Shown piece after piece: positions 28,271 through 38,351 of a stretch of DNA of 64,000 bases; position 1 is the first letter of the stretch; each line of letters opens with the position of its first letter. Source of the stretch: Conexibacter sp. (GTDB lineage: Bacteria; Actinomycetota; Thermoleophilia; Solirubrobacterales; Solirubrobacteraceae); NCBI GenBank assembly GCA_025964325.1, contig JAOPZA010000072.1, positions 25,127 through 89,126 of the forward strand, written 5' to 3'. The translations under genes were made by a program, and so were the position numbers. Under the pieces are notes generated by a model, which did not search any database, was not told the origin of the DNA, and worked only from the letters and a program-made list of their open reading frames with translations.

Positions 28271-29701
28271 ATGACCGCCGTCTCTCCACCCAGTCACCCT
28301 GTCGATGCTCTCGGCGTCGTCGCGGACGCCCTCGCGCGCGCCGACGAGACGCTCGAGCTGGCCGCACGCCATCTCGATCCATCGCTCGTCGCCGTGCTGC
28401 GGATCCTCGGCTTCGACAAGGAGTACCGGTCGGCGCAGGGGTCCTACCTCTACGACGCCGCGGGTCGCGCGTATCTCGACTTCCACAGCGGCGAGGGCTT
28501 CGCCAGCCTCGGTCACAACCATCCCGACGTGCGCGACGTCCTGCAGGCCACGCTGGCCGCGAACCTCGTCGACGGCGTGCAGATCACCTATTCGGTGTTG
28601 GCCGGCATGCTCGCCGAAGCGCTCTCGCAGCGCCTGCCGCGAGGGCTCGACGCCGTGTTCTTCGCGAGCACCGGCGCCGAGGCCGTCGACTCGGCGATGA
28701 AGTTCGCGCGGGCGGCGACGCGTCGGCCCCGCTTCGTCTCCTGCGACAGCAGCTTTCACGGCGTCACGCTCGGGCCGCTTTCGCTGGTCGGCGACGAGTT
28801 CTTCAAGGAAGGCTTCGGCCCGCTGCTGCCGGGCTGCGCGCGGGTTCCGTTCGGCGACCTCGCACGCCTGGAGGCGGAGCTGCGCAAGAAGGACGTCGCC
28901 GCCTTCATCGTCGAGCCGATCCAGGGTCGCGAGGTCACGCTTCCGCCCGCGGGCTACCTGCAAGCCGCGCAGGAGCTCTGCCGCCGCTACGGCACGCTGT
29001 TCGTGGTCGACGAGATCCAGACCGGGCTCGGACGCACCGGCACGTGGTTCGCGCTGGAGCACTCGGGGCTCGAGCCGGACTTCGTGCTCGTCGGCAAGGC
29101 GCTCAGCGGCGGATACGTGCCGGTCGCCGCGATGGTCACGCGCCGCGAGATCTACCAGAAGGCCGTGGGAACGCTGGAGCGCTCGTATGTCCACCAGTCG
29201 ACGTTCGGCCGCAATCGCCTGTCGATGGCGGCCGGCCTGGCGGCGCTCCGCATCATCGAGCGCGATCAGCTGGTCGAGCACGCCGCGCGCATCGGCGCGA
29301 TCCTGCGCGACGGGCTCGCGGAGCTGCAGCAGCGCTACGACATGATCAAGGAGGTGCGCGGCAGCGGGCTGATGATCGGGATCGAGCTGCAGGCGCCGAG
29401 CTCCCGCACCGCGCGTCTGAGCATTCGCCTGATTCGGATGGCGAGCGAGGGCCTCTTTCCTCAGCTGGTGGTCATCCCGTTGCACCGCGACCACGGCGTG
29501 ATCACGATGGCGGCGGGCAAGAACGACGTCGTCAAGCTGCTGCCGCCGCTGACGCTCTCCGAGCCCGAGGCGCGCACGTTTCTCGGCGCGCTCGACGCCG
29601 TGCTCGCCGATTGCCAGGCCGGTGGGAGCAAGAACTGGGCCGTCGTTCGCGACATCGCCACGGCAACGCTTCGCCGCAGAGCCTCGCCGACGGTGCGGTG
29701 A
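28271..29701 (+). CDS. class III PLP-dependent aminotransferase
   Basis: YLDFHSGEGFASLGHNHPDV, FVVDEIQTGLGRTGTWFA, GKALSGGYVPVAAM PLP-lysine motif. Confidence 0.9.
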   Translation: MTAVSPPSHPVDALGVVADALARADETLELAARHLDPSLVAVLRILGFDKEYRSAQGSYLYDAAGRAYLDFHSGEGFASLGHNHPDVRDVLQATLAANLVDGVQITYSVLAGMLAEALSQRLPRGLDAVFFASTGAEAVDSAMKFARAATRRPRFVSCDSSFHGVTLGPLSLVGDEFFKEGFGPLLPGCARVPFGDLARLEAELRKKDVAAFIVEPIQGREVTLPPAGYLQAAQELCRRYGTLFVVDEIQTGLGRTGTWFALEHSGLEPDFVLVGKALSGGYVPVAAMVTRREIYQKAVGTLERSYVHQSTFGRNRLSMAAGLAALRIIERDQLVEHAARIGAILRDGLAELQQRYDMIKEVRGSGLMIGIELQAPSSRTARLSIRLIRMASEGLFPQLVVIPLHRDHGVITMAAGKNDVVKLLPPLTLSEPEARTFLGALDAVLADCQAGGSKNWAVVRDIATATLRRRASPTVR

Positions 29702-30720
29702 GCGCGTCGGGTCACGACGTCTGCCTCCTCACGGGTGCGACCGGCTTCATCGGCGGCCACCTGGCGCAACGGCTGGTGCAGGAGGGCTATCAGGTGCGCT
29801 GCCTCGTCCGCTCGAGCAGCGACACATCGCTCCTCGACAGGCTCGGTGTCGAGGTCGCGGTCGGCGACCTGACGAGCGCACCGTCGCTCGCTCGCGCCGC
29901 TGAGGGCTGCCGCTCCGTCGTGCACTGCGGCGCGCTCGTATCCGACTGGGCCACGCAGCAGGAGATCGCGGCGATCAACGTCGAGGGCACCCGCAATCTG
30001 CTCGCGGCCGCCGTCGACGCGTCGGCGCAGCGCTTCGTCCACCTCAGCAGCACGGATGTCTATGGCTATCCCGGCGGCGCGCCGGTCGACGAGACGTACG
30101 CGGCTACGGGCTTTCGAAACTGGTACGCCGAGACGAAGCTGGCTGCCGAGGCGGAAGTCCTCCGCGTCGAGCGGACGCACGCGCTGGACGCCGTCATCCT
30201 CCGCCCCGCGACCGTCTACGGACCCCGTTCGACCGACGTCGTCGGCGAGATCGCGCAGGCGCTGCGCGCCGGCACGATGGTCCTGGTCGATCGCGGCCGT
30301 GCGATCGCCGGGCTCTGCTACGTCGAGAACCTCGTGGATGCCGCGGTCCTCGCGCTCCGCCACGACGCCGCACGCGGCCAGGCGTTCAACGTCAGCGACG
30401 GCCTCGGCATCACGTGGAGGGGATTCACCGACGACCTCGCCGAGGGGCTCGGCTGCTCGCCGGCCCGCTGGAGCCTGCCGTTCTGGCTGGCGAACCCCAT
30501 CGGCCTCACGCTCGAGCACGGCTACCGATTCCTGCGCAGGACCACGCGGCTCACCGCGCCGCCGCTGCTCTCGCGCCAAGCCGTGCACGTGATGGGTCAC
30601 GATCAGAGCTTCAGCAATCGCAAGGCGCGAGCGCTGCTCGGCTGGGAACCGCGCATCGACTACGCAGCCGGCCTCGCGGCGACGCTCGACTGGCTGGGGG
30701 CCGAGCAGCTCGAGCACTAG
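29698..30720 (+). CDS. NAD-dependent epimerase/3-beta-HSD-like dehydrogenase
   Basis: LLTGATGFIGGHLAQRL, STDVYGYPGG, WYAETKLAAE (YxxxK). GTGA overlap with preceding gene. Confidence 0.87.
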   Translation: MSASGHDVCLLTGATGFIGGHLAQRLVQEGYQVRCLVRSSSDTSLLDRLGVEVAVGDLTSAPSLARAAEGCRSVVHCGALVSDWATQQEIAAINVEGTRNLLAAAVDASAQRFVHLSSTDVYGYPGGAPVDETYAATGFRNWYAETKLAAEAEVLRVERTHALDAVILRPATVYGPRSTDVVGEIAQALRAGTMVLVDRGRAIAGLCYVENLVDAAVLALRHDAARGQAFNVSDGLGITWRGFTDDLAEGLGCSPARWSLPFWLANPIGLTLEHGYRFLRRTTRLTAPPLLSRQAVHVMGHDQSFSNRKARALLGWEPRIDYAAGLAATLDWLGAEQLEH

Positions 30721-30800
30721 CTCGCCTTCCGCCACCTCTCGAGGAGTTGGCGCACGCCCATGGGCGGACCTGGACGGATGTTGCGGGAGATACCGCCCAT

Positions 30801-32873
30801 GTGACAGAAGTATCAAGCTTGCGGGAGCGCCCGCCGACACCTAGCGGCGTGCGCCTCTCACTTTCACGGACCGCGGGCGTTCTGGTCGGGGTTCCGTCAC
30901 GGGCCTTCGCGACTGGCGCGTCCTCCTCGACCGGGCGGACGCAGGCGCCATGGGGTCGCTGGTGGGATGCGCATCCGCGGCTGCTGCGGGGACTCGCGCT
31001 GCTGGCGATCGCATGGATGACGGTCTACCTCGCCTGGCGGGTCGGGTGGAGCTGGCGGGGCGCGAGCCCGTGGCTGTGGGGCGCCCTGCTCGTGACCGAG
31101 GTCTACGGCCTCTGGAACCTCGCGATCCTGACCTGGCTCTCCTGGCGCGTCCCTGCCCCCAGCCGTCCCCCGGCGACGCCGGGCCAGCGCGTCGACGTCT
31201 ACGTCTGCACGTACGACGAGTCACCGTCCGTCCTGCGGGCAACGCTCGCGGGCTGCGCCGCGATGAGCTACCCGCACACGACCTATCTGCTCGACGACGG
31301 CCGCCGTCAGGAGATGGCGCAGCTTGCGCGTGAGTGGGGCGCCGAGTACCTCACGCGGCCGGACAACGCGCATGCGAAGGCCGGCAACATCAACCACGCG
31401 CTTCCGATCACCGCCGGCGAGCTGGTGTTCGTGCTCGACGCCGATCACGTCCCGCTGCCCGACGCACTCGATGCCGTCGTCGGCTACTTCGACGACGAAG
31501 AGCTGGCGCTCGTGCAGACGCCGCACGACTTCTACAACCACGACTCGATCCAGCACTACGAGGTGGGCCGCCACGAGCAGTCGGTCTTCTACTCGGTCAT
31601 CTGTCCCGGCAAGGACCGCCACAACGCCGCGTTCTGGTGTGGCTCGGGCGCGGTGATCCGCCGAGCCGCGCTGCTCGCGGTCGGCGGCGTCGCGGTCCAG
31701 ACGATCGCCGAGGACTTCCACACCACGATCAAGCTGCACCGCGCCGGCTGGCGCTCGCGCTACCACGACGAGGTGCTGGTCCAGGGCCTCGCGCCGCATG
31801 ACCTCGCCGCCTACCTGCTGCAGCGCGACCGGTGGGCGCGCGGCAACCTCGCCGTCTTCACCACGCCCGAGTCGCCGCTGCGTGCGCGCGACCTCAGAGC
31901 GATCCAACGGCTCAGCTATTTCGCCAGCCTCTCGGCGTACCTCGCTGGGCCGATGCGGCTGCTGATGCTGACGACGCTCGCGGCCGTGCTGTGGACCGGA
32001 GCGCTGCCCTTGACCGCGACGCTCTTCACGCTCGGCGTCCTGTGGACACCCGCGACGCTGCTCTCGATCGCGGCCGGATCCGCGCTCTGTCGCGGCTACC
32101 AACGGATCTCCGACACGACCCATTTCGAGCTCTGCACCGCCGAGATCTTCACGCGCGCGCTGCGCTGCGCCGTGCGACCCGGTCGCACGGCGTTCAAGGT
32201 GACGCCGAAGGAGGGCGTCGACCACGGCGGTCTCGACGCGTTGCGTCAGCTGCGCGCGGTGGTGCTGATCGCCGTCCTGCTGGCGACGGGCATCGTGGTG
32301 CGGATCCTCGAGGACGCCGGCGTGGATCTCTCCCTGCCGAGCCTGCACGGGCTCGCGCTGTGGGTCGTTCCGCTCGTCGGCGCCTTCGAGCTGCGTCGCG
32401 TCGTGCGCACGCTCGCGATCGTCGCTCGCCGCCGCCAGCTGCGGATCGAGTACCGCATGCCGCTCGATGCTCCAGCGGTCGCCGCGCCCAGCACGCCCGG
32501 CGCCCCGCTGCTGATCGGGCACGCCCGCGACCTCTCCCCCTCGGGCCTCGGCCTGGAGCTGCCTGCGCCCGTCCCTGTCGGGAGCACCGCGACGGTCTCG
32601 CTCCACCTGCCTGCGATCTCCGGCGAGCAGGTTCCGATCAGCCTCGATCTCACCGTCCAATCGTGCCGACCGCACGGCGACGCGTGGGCGATCGGCTCCC
32701 TCATCACCGGGGCCAGCGAGGAGGCCGAGCGGCGCGTCGTCGAGTACTGCTACGTCGTCTGTCCGATCGATCGACTCCGCGGAGACGGGCCGCCCGTCGC
32801 GCTGCCGACACCCGTCGCGCTGCCCGAGTCGACCACCGCCCGCGAGCTGCGGTCGCACCTCGTCTCCGCCTGA
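30801..32873 (+). CDS. cellulose-synthase-like GT2 glycosyltransferase with C-terminal PilZ domain
   Basis: DDG, DAD, AEDFHT and QRDRWARGN motifs; TM helices; PilZ region RDLSPSGLGLELPAPVPVGS. Start uncertain (GTG 30801 or 30849). Confidence 0.87.
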   Translation: MTEVSSLRERPPTPSGVRLSLSRTAGVLVGVPSRAFATGASSSTGRTQAPWGRWWDAHPRLLRGLALLAIAWMTVYLAWRVGWSWRGASPWLWGALLVTEVYGLWNLAILTWLSWRVPAPSRPPATPGQRVDVYVCTYDESPSVLRATLAGCAAMSYPHTTYLLDDGRRQEMAQLAREWGAEYLTRPDNAHAKAGNINHALPITAGELVFVLDADHVPLPDALDAVVGYFDDEELALVQTPHDFYNHDSIQHYEVGRHEQSVFYSVICPGKDRHNAAFWCGSGAVIRRAALLAVGGVAVQTIAEDFHTTIKLHRAGWRSRYHDEVLVQGLAPHDLAAYLLQRDRWARGNLAVFTTPESPLRARDLRAIQRLSYFASLSAYLAGPMRLLMLTTLAAVLWTGALPLTATLFTLGVLWTPATLLSIAAGSALCRGYQRISDTTHFELCTAEIFTRALRCAVRPGRTAFKVTPKEGVDHGGLDALRQLRAVVLIAVLLATGIVVRILEDAGVDLSLPSLHGLALWVVPLVGAFELRRVVRTLAIVARRRQLRIEYRMPLDAPAVAAPSTPGAPLLIGHARDLSPSGLGLELPAPVPVGSTATVSLHLPAISGEQVPISLDLTVQSCRPHGDAWAIGSLITGASEEAERRVVEYCYVVCPIDRLRGDGPPVALPTPVALPESTTARELRSHLVSA

Positions 32874-32888
32874 CGCGCGGTCAGCAGC

Positions 32889-34838
32889 TCACTGCGTGTA
32901 CTCCGCGAGCCGCTCGACGACGATGATCCGCGCGGCCGCCTCGATCAGCGCGAGATGCGAGAACGCCTGCGGGAAGTTGCCGAGGTGGTGGGCGGTGTCG
33001 GCGTCGAACTCCTCCGCGTAGAGGTTCAGCGGCGAGGCGATGCGCAGCAGGCGCTCCATCAGGTCGCGCGCCTGCTGCAGCTCGCCGACGACCGTGAGCC
33101 CGGACACGAGCCAGAACGAGCAGATCAGGAACGTGCCCTCCTTGCCGGAGAGGCCGTCGTCGGTCTCGTCGGTGCGGTAGCGCAGGACGTAGCCGTCGTC
33201 GGTCAGCTCGTCGGCGATCGCGAGCACGCTCGCCCGCAGGCGCTTGTCGTCGGGGGGCAGGAACCCGAACATCGCCGCGAGCAGGTTCGAGGCGTCGAGC
33301 GCGTCGGTCTCGTAGTGCTGGCGCAGGACGCCGCGCTGGTCGACGCCGTGCTCGAGGATGTCGGCGCGGATCTCCTGCGCGGTCGCCGCCCACGTCGCCG
33401 CCAGGCCCGGATCGCCACGGATCTCGGCGAGCTTCGCCGCCCGGTCGAGCGCCACCCAGCACATCAGCTTCGAGGAGACGTAGTGGCGCGGCGCGCCCCG
33501 CGCCTCCCAGATCCCCTGATCGGGCTCGCGCCAGACCGCGGTCGCGCACTCGGCCTGCGACCGCACGATCGGCCACAGGCGCCGCGGCAGCCGCTGGCTG
33601 CGGCGCGTGTGCAGCAGGATCGAGTCGAGGACCGCGCCGTAGACGTCGTTCTGACGCTGGTCGAATGCGCCGTTGCCGATCCGGACCGGGCGTGCGCCGG
33701 CATAGCCAGAGAGATCGTCGCGCGTCGTCTCGCTGAGGTCGCGGCGCCCGTCGATCCCGTACATGATCTGGAGGCCGCCGTCGGCGTTCGGCTCGAGGTC
33801 GGCGATGAACTGCATGAACTCGTCGGCCTCCCAGTCGAGCCCCATCCAATGCAGCGCCTGCAGGGTGAAGGTGGCGTCGCGGACCCAGGTGTAGCGGTAG
33901 TCCCAGTTGCGCTCGCCGCCGGGCGTCTCCGGCAGCGAGGTCGTCGCCGCCGCGACCGTGGCCCCCGTCGGCATGTACGTGAGGCCCTTGATCGCCAGCG
34001 CCGAGCGCTGGATCGGCTCGCGCCAGCGGTGGTCGGGCAGCCGCGCCCCCGCGAGCCACGCACGCCAATAGCGCGTCGTCGCGGCCAGCTGCGCGCTGGC
34101 CTCGTCGACGTTCGCCGGCGAGGCCAGGCCCTCGGCCCACGACAGCGAGCAGTACGCCTGCTCCCCCTGCTCGAGCGTGTGCCGGCCGCGTACGCGGCCG
34201 CCCTCGACGCCGACCGCGAGGTCGGTCCGCAGGCGGATCGTCTGGTCCGCACCGCTCGCGTCGGCGATGTGGCGGTCGGCGTCGAGCAGCGTCCACTCGG
34301 CCGGGATGCGGCCGTAGTCGAAGACGGGCTCGCAGACGAGCTCGACCTCGACGGCGCCGTCGAGGCAGAGGACGGTGCGCACGAGCATGTGCTCGGCGTC
34401 GTCGTCGGCGGGCGGCCGCGTGTGCGGGGTGACCTCGTCCTCGCGGTGGCGCGGCCCGATCGTGAGCGCGTCGCGGACGATCACCCAGCCGCCCGGCGTC
34501 TGCCACGTCGTCACGACCGTGTTCGTCCCCGGCTCGTAGATCCTGGTCGCGGGGCGGTGGATCCCGAACGGGGCGAGGCGGAAGAAGCCGGCCTCGCGGT
34601 CGAGCAGCGCCCCGAAGACGCTCGGCGAGTCGAAGCGCGGGACGCAGAGCCAGTCGATCGCGCCGTCGGGCGCGACGAGCGCGCTCGTGTGGCAGTCCGA
34701 CAGGAACGCGTAGTCGGCGATCGGCGGGAAGGGCGACGGCGCCGCCGCGCTCCGCGGTCGCCGGGCGGCATCGGGCTTGGGCGCTCTGCGCTCCCGGTCG
34801 GCGGTGCGGGTTCTGTCCTTCGTCGCGGTCGTGGTCAT
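32889..34838 (-). CDS. glycoside hydrolase family 15 (glucoamylase/trehalase-like)
   Basis: IADYAFLSDCHTSALVAPDGAIDWLCVPRFDSPSVFGALLD; RNWDYRYTWVRDATFTLQAL; GTFLICSFWLV. Confidence 0.92.
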   Translation of the reverse strand: MTTTATKDRTRTADRERRAPKPDAARRPRSAAAPSPFPPIADYAFLSDCHTSALVAPDGAIDWLCVPRFDSPSVFGALLDREAGFFRLAPFGIHRPATRIYEPGTNTVVTTWQTPGGWVIVRDALTIGPRHREDEVTPHTRPPADDDAEHMLVRTVLCLDGAVEVELVCEPVFDYGRIPAEWTLLDADRHIADASGADQTIRLRTDLAVGVEGGRVRGRHTLEQGEQAYCSLSWAEGLASPANVDEASAQLAATTRYWRAWLAGARLPDHRWREPIQRSALAIKGLTYMPTGATVAAATTSLPETPGGERNWDYRYTWVRDATFTLQALHWMGLDWEADEFMQFIADLEPNADGGLQIMYGIDGRRDLSETTRDDLSGYAGARPVRIGNGAFDQRQNDVYGAVLDSILLHTRRSQRLPRRLWPIVRSQAECATAVWREPDQGIWEARGAPRHYVSSKLMCWVALDRAAKLAEIRGDPGLAATWAATAQEIRADILEHGVDQRGVLRQHYETDALDASNLLAAMFGFLPPDDKRLRASVLAIADELTDDGYVLRYRTDETDDGLSGKEGTFLICSFWLVSGLTVVGELQQARDLMERLLRIASPLNLYAEEFDADTAHHLGNFPQAFSHLALIEAAARIIVVERLAEYTQ

Positions 34839-35036
34839 GCGTGCCCTCTCGCGTGTCGCCGTCGTGCCGCAGAGACTAGGCCGCCGACGCGCTGCCGAAC
34901 GGCTCGCGAGCGACTCTTGGCCGGAGGACAGCACCCGCTCGACACCCGCCCCGTTCACGCGCTCCCGGCGCTCCGTGGAGTTGCTCGACGCCGGGTCGAG
35001 GTTCGTCGTACGGCATCGACGGTCACCCTCCCGGAG

Positions 35037-36623
35037 ATGGAGCCGAGCGGCGCCAGCAGCAGCGCTGCCGTGACCCGCGCCCTGCGGCGCGTGGCTGCGG
35101 CGCTCATGGGAGCGGGCCGCTGGGGCAGCGGCCATGTCGAGGCGCGCGTGGTCGCGGCGGTTGGCGGCCCCGCCCGGGCGCGTGTGATCGTGCTGTTCGG
35201 CGCGGTCCTCGCGCTCAACACCGCCGACGCCTCGACGGTCGGGGCGGTCGCCGCTCAGCTCGAGCCGGCGCTTCACATCGGCAACACGCAGGTCGGGCTG
35301 CTGAGCTCGGCGGCGCTGATCGTCGGCGCCATCTTCGCGATCCCGGTCGGGATGCTCGTCGACCGCGTGCCACGCGTGAGAATGCTGGCCGCCAGCATCG
35401 TCCTGTGGAGCATCGCCTCGCTGGCGAGTGGGACGGCGAGCTCGTACTCGACGCTGCTGCTGACCCGCCTGGCGCTGGGCGCCGTCGCCGCCACCGCCGG
35501 CCCGGCGATCGCGTCGCTGACCGGTGACTACTTCCCGGTGCGCGAGCGTGTCCGCGTCTACGGCTACATCCTCGCGGGCGAGATCGGCGGGACGGCGGTC
35601 GGGTTCCTGATCAGCGGGACGATCGCCGGGGTGCTGTCCTGGCGCTGGGCGTTCTTCGCGCTCGCGCTGCCCGGATTCTGGCTCGCGCGCGAGCTGTGGA
35701 AGACACTGCCGGAGCCTCAGCGCGGCGGGACGAGTCGGCTCGAGCGCGGCACCGTGGATCTGGGCGCGGCGGTCCGCAGGGGAGCCGAGACCGCGGACGA
35801 CGACGCGGACGCGCCGGTGGTCGACGACGAGCTCGCGCGGGACGCCGTCCGCGCACGCGGCGTGCAGCCCGATCCCGCGCGCGTGCTGCACGAGGACGCG
35901 AGCGCGCTCGGACTGGTGCCCGCGATCCGCTACGTGTTGCGGGTTCCGACCAACGTCGTGCTGATGATCGCCTCCGCGCTGGGCTACTTCTTCCTCGCCG
36001 GCCTCCAGACGTTCGCCATCGTCTTCGTCCGCGGGCAGTACCACACGAGTCAGACCACCGCGACGGGCGTGCTCGGCCTGATCGTGCTCGGCGCGCTCGC
36101 CGGCACGCTCGTGAGCGGTCCGCTGACCGACGGGCTGCTGCGTCGCGGGCTGCTGAACGCGCGGATCTGGGTACCGGCGGTCGCCTACGTCGCCGCGGCG
36201 GTGCTGCTCGTGATCGGACTTCTGAGTCCGCGGCTGACGCCCGGCGTCTGGTTCGATCTGGGCGGCGCCGCCGCCCTGTCGGCCGCCAACCCACCGCTCG
36301 ACGCGGCCCGCCTAGACATCATGCCGGCCGGCCTCTGGGGTCGAGCGGAGAGCATCCGCACGGCGCTGCGCACGGTCGGCCAGGCGATCGCGCCACTGCT
36401 GTTCGGCGCCATCGCCGACCTCGTCGCGGGCTCTCAGCCCAGTCAGGCGCCTCCCGGGACGAACGCCGACGGCGTCTCCTCGGCATCCGCGCGCGGCCTG
36501 CAGTACAGCTTCCTGCTGATGCTCCTCGCGCTCGCCGCCGCCGGTGCGATCCTGCTGCGCGCTCGCCACACCTACGCGCACGACGTCGCGACCGCCGCCG
36601 CCTCGGCGCAAGCTGGCGCGTAG
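35037..36623 (+). CDS. MFS transporter
   Basis: Twelve-TM-type hydrophobicity; GMLVDRVPRVRMLAASIVLWSIASLASG; start ATG 35037. Confidence 0.85.
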   Translation: MEPSGASSSAAVTRALRRVAAALMGAGRWGSGHVEARVVAAVGGPARARVIVLFGAVLALNTADASTVGAVAAQLEPALHIGNTQVGLLSSAALIVGAIFAIPVGMLVDRVPRVRMLAASIVLWSIASLASGTASSYSTLLLTRLALGAVAATAGPAIASLTGDYFPVRERVRVYGYILAGEIGGTAVGFLISGTIAGVLSWRWAFFALALPGFWLARELWKTLPEPQRGGTSRLERGTVDLGAAVRRGAETADDDADAPVVDDELARDAVRARGVQPDPARVLHEDASALGLVPAIRYVLRVPTNVVLMIASALGYFFLAGLQTFAIVFVRGQYHTSQTTATGVLGLIVLGALAGTLVSGPLTDGLLRRGLLNARIWVPAVAYVAAAVLLVIGLLSPRLTPGVWFDLGGAAALSAANPPLDAARLDIMPAGLWGRAESIRTALRTVGQAIAPLLFGAIADLVAGSQPSQAPPGTNADGVSSASARGLQYSFLLMLLALAAAGAILLRARHTYAHDVATAAASAQAGA

Positions 36624-36756
36624 CCGCCACCATCCACCTGCTGAGCTCGTCCGTGCCCCTCGCGGGGAGACGGGCGCGTACTGGGCGCCCGCCGACCCGG
36701 TATGCCGCAGCCGAGCGCTGGTCGGCGGAGGCGGCTGGCGCGGAGCGTGCCGCACA

Positions 36757-36785
36757 TTGACAGATGGTGCATCGTTCGATGTAAC
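36757..36785 (+). promoter_or_regulatory. sigma70-like promoter, leaderless configuration
   Basis: TTGACA (36757-36762), 17-nt spacer, TGTAAC (36780-36785), 7 nt to ATG at 36793. Confidence 0.65.
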
Positions 36786-36792
36786 CTGCAGC

Positions 36793-37485
36793 ATGGCCAC
36801 GGTCGTCAGTCACCCGAAGCGCCTGGTCGCGCGCGTCAGAGGCGCGGTGCGGCGCCACGGGGCGGTCGGCGCGGCGCGGCACGCGGCGGTGCGCACGGTC
36901 CGCGTGGCGCGCACGCGGGCGTACCTGTCGGAGATGCACATCTGGTACGAGTTCCCGCTCTGGGACGCTTCGCCGGATCCCGTCGACGGCTACCGCATTC
37001 GTCAGGGCACGGAGTCGGACGCGGCGGAGCTCGAGCAGCTCGGCCTGCTGCGACTCCCGGCCGCGCGCGAGTACCTCGCCGAGGGCGCGCAGCTGTGGGT
37101 CGCCACGCACGGCGACGAGCTCGTCTACATGGTCTGGTTCCACCGCGACTGGGTCCCGGCGATCGCCGCGGCCGGCGGCCGGCTGCAGCTGCCGCCCGGC
37201 GTCGCATGCCTCGAGAACGCGTTCGCGCTGCCGGCGCATCGCCACCTCGGCGTCGGTCGCTGCGTCATCAAGCGCGCGGTCCTCTCGCACGCCAACGCCG
37301 GCTTCGAGCACGTCGTCGCGAAGGTCGCCGAGGACAACATCGCCTCGCGCAAGTCGGTCGCGAAGCTCGACGGCCGCGAGGCCGCGCGCATGCACTTCCG
37401 CCGGATCGGCTTCGCGCGCCGCGTGCGCGTCGAGTCGCTCGGCAACGCGGACCTCGCCGCGGCGCTCGCCGAGCGCCTGAGCTAG
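36793..37485 (+). CDS. GNAT-family N-acetyltransferase-like protein
   Basis: YRIRQGTESDAAELEQLGLL...ENAFALPAHRHLGVGRCVIKRAV...EDNIASRKSVAKL. Confidence 0.72.
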   Translation: MATVVSHPKRLVARVRGAVRRHGAVGAARHAAVRTVRVARTRAYLSEMHIWYEFPLWDASPDPVDGYRIRQGTESDAAELEQLGLLRLPAAREYLAEGAQLWVATHGDELVYMVWFHRDWVPAIAAAGGRLQLPPGVACLENAFALPAHRHLGVGRCVIKRAVLSHANAGFEHVVAKVAEDNIASRKSVAKLDGREAARMHFRRIGFARRVRVESLGNADLAAALAERLS

Positions 37486-37588
37486 CGCCCGAGCCCGGCG
37501 CGCAAAGCGCTCACCGACCCACGGGATCGAAGACCGCTGCGTCCGCGTGCTGAGCGAAGGTGCTCGAGCGGCGCGACCGCCGACCTAT

Positions 37589-37619
37589 CCCCCTCGCTCA
37601 GCGCCTCGAGCGGGAGGGG
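37589..37619. terminator. candidate stem-loop terminator
   Basis: CCCCTCGCTC-loop-GAGCGGGAGGGG imperfect inverted repeat about 100 nt after the GNAT stop. Confidence 0.35.
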
Positions 37620-37722
37620 TAGGCATGGCATGTGACCGTGATGACCGGCGGGCAGCGCTTGGCGCGGTGGCGCGCAGCATCGGCGGACCCTACGCCGCGC
37701 CGGCGCGCCCTTCGACCGCCAA

Positions 37723-37751
37723 GAGCGCTCGCGCGATAGGAACGAGCGCTC
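37723..37751. terminator. candidate stem-loop: two copies of GAGCGCTC separated by 13 nt
   Basis: GAGCGCTC-gcgcgataggaac-GAGCGCTC, 30 nt past the stop of the Cys-rich gene. Confidence 0.45.
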
Positions 37752-37781
37752 AGCCGCTCGGCGCCGGCGGCGCGCCGGCGA

Positions 37782-38351
37782 TCAGCCGCAGCAGGTGCAC
37801 CCCACCTCGGGGATGCAGCAGATCCAGCCGATGTTCTCCCTCGCGCACGGACAGCAGATGTCGTTCCCAAAGCAGCACACGGTCGGCGAGCACTGGAGCG
37901 TTCCAGGTGGGCAGGTGGCCACCCCGGGCGTCGTCTCGATCGGGGGAGCGGAGGGCCCCTCGCAGCTGTTGAGCCGGCAGCCGGCCAGGTCCTGGCCGAG
38001 CTTCTCGTGGCGGCGCATCACGCAGCCGAGCTTCTGGGCGGCGCTGACGGGCGACGCCTTGCCCTTGTTCTTCCCCTTCTTGCGGCGAACCACCTTGCCC
38101 TCGGGATTGCCGGTCCGCAGGCAGTTCTCGACGCCTCTGTTGTTGCTGATGATCATCCGGTTGAGGCACCCCTGACAGACCGACGTGGCCGCCACGGCCT
38201 CCAGGCGCAGGGCCGCGTGCGCGATGCCGCGCGAGGCGAGTGGCGAAGCCACGACGAACGCGACCGCCGCGCCGGCCAGTGCGTCGCGGCGCGACAGCCC
38301 GCGCTCGTTTGCGACGGCGGCCATGGAGACCTTGTCGAACCAGTGGGTCAC
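37782..38351 (-). CDS. Tat-signal, cysteine-rich (18 Cys) secreted protein
   Basis: GLSRRDALAGAAVAFVVASPLASRGIAHA Tat-type signal; C-term CPPGTLQCSPTVCCFGNDICCPCARENIGWICCIPEVGCTCCG. Confidence 0.75.
   Translation of the reverse strand: MTHWFDKVSMAAVANERGLSRRDALAGAAVAFVVASPLASRGIAHAALRLEAVAATSVCQGCLNRMIISNNRGVENCLRTGNPEGKVVRRKKGKNKGKASPVSAAQKLGCVMRRHEKLGQDLAGCRLNSCEGPSAPPIETTPGVATCPPGTLQCSPTVCCFGNDICCPCARENIGWICCIPEVGCTCCG

Noticed and set aside
37782-38351. Cys-rich Tat protein as a methylamine dehydrogenase small subunit (TTQ enzyme)
   Set aside because: Only one Trp in the mature region, so a two-Trp TTQ cofactor is impossible, and no large subunit gene is adjacent.
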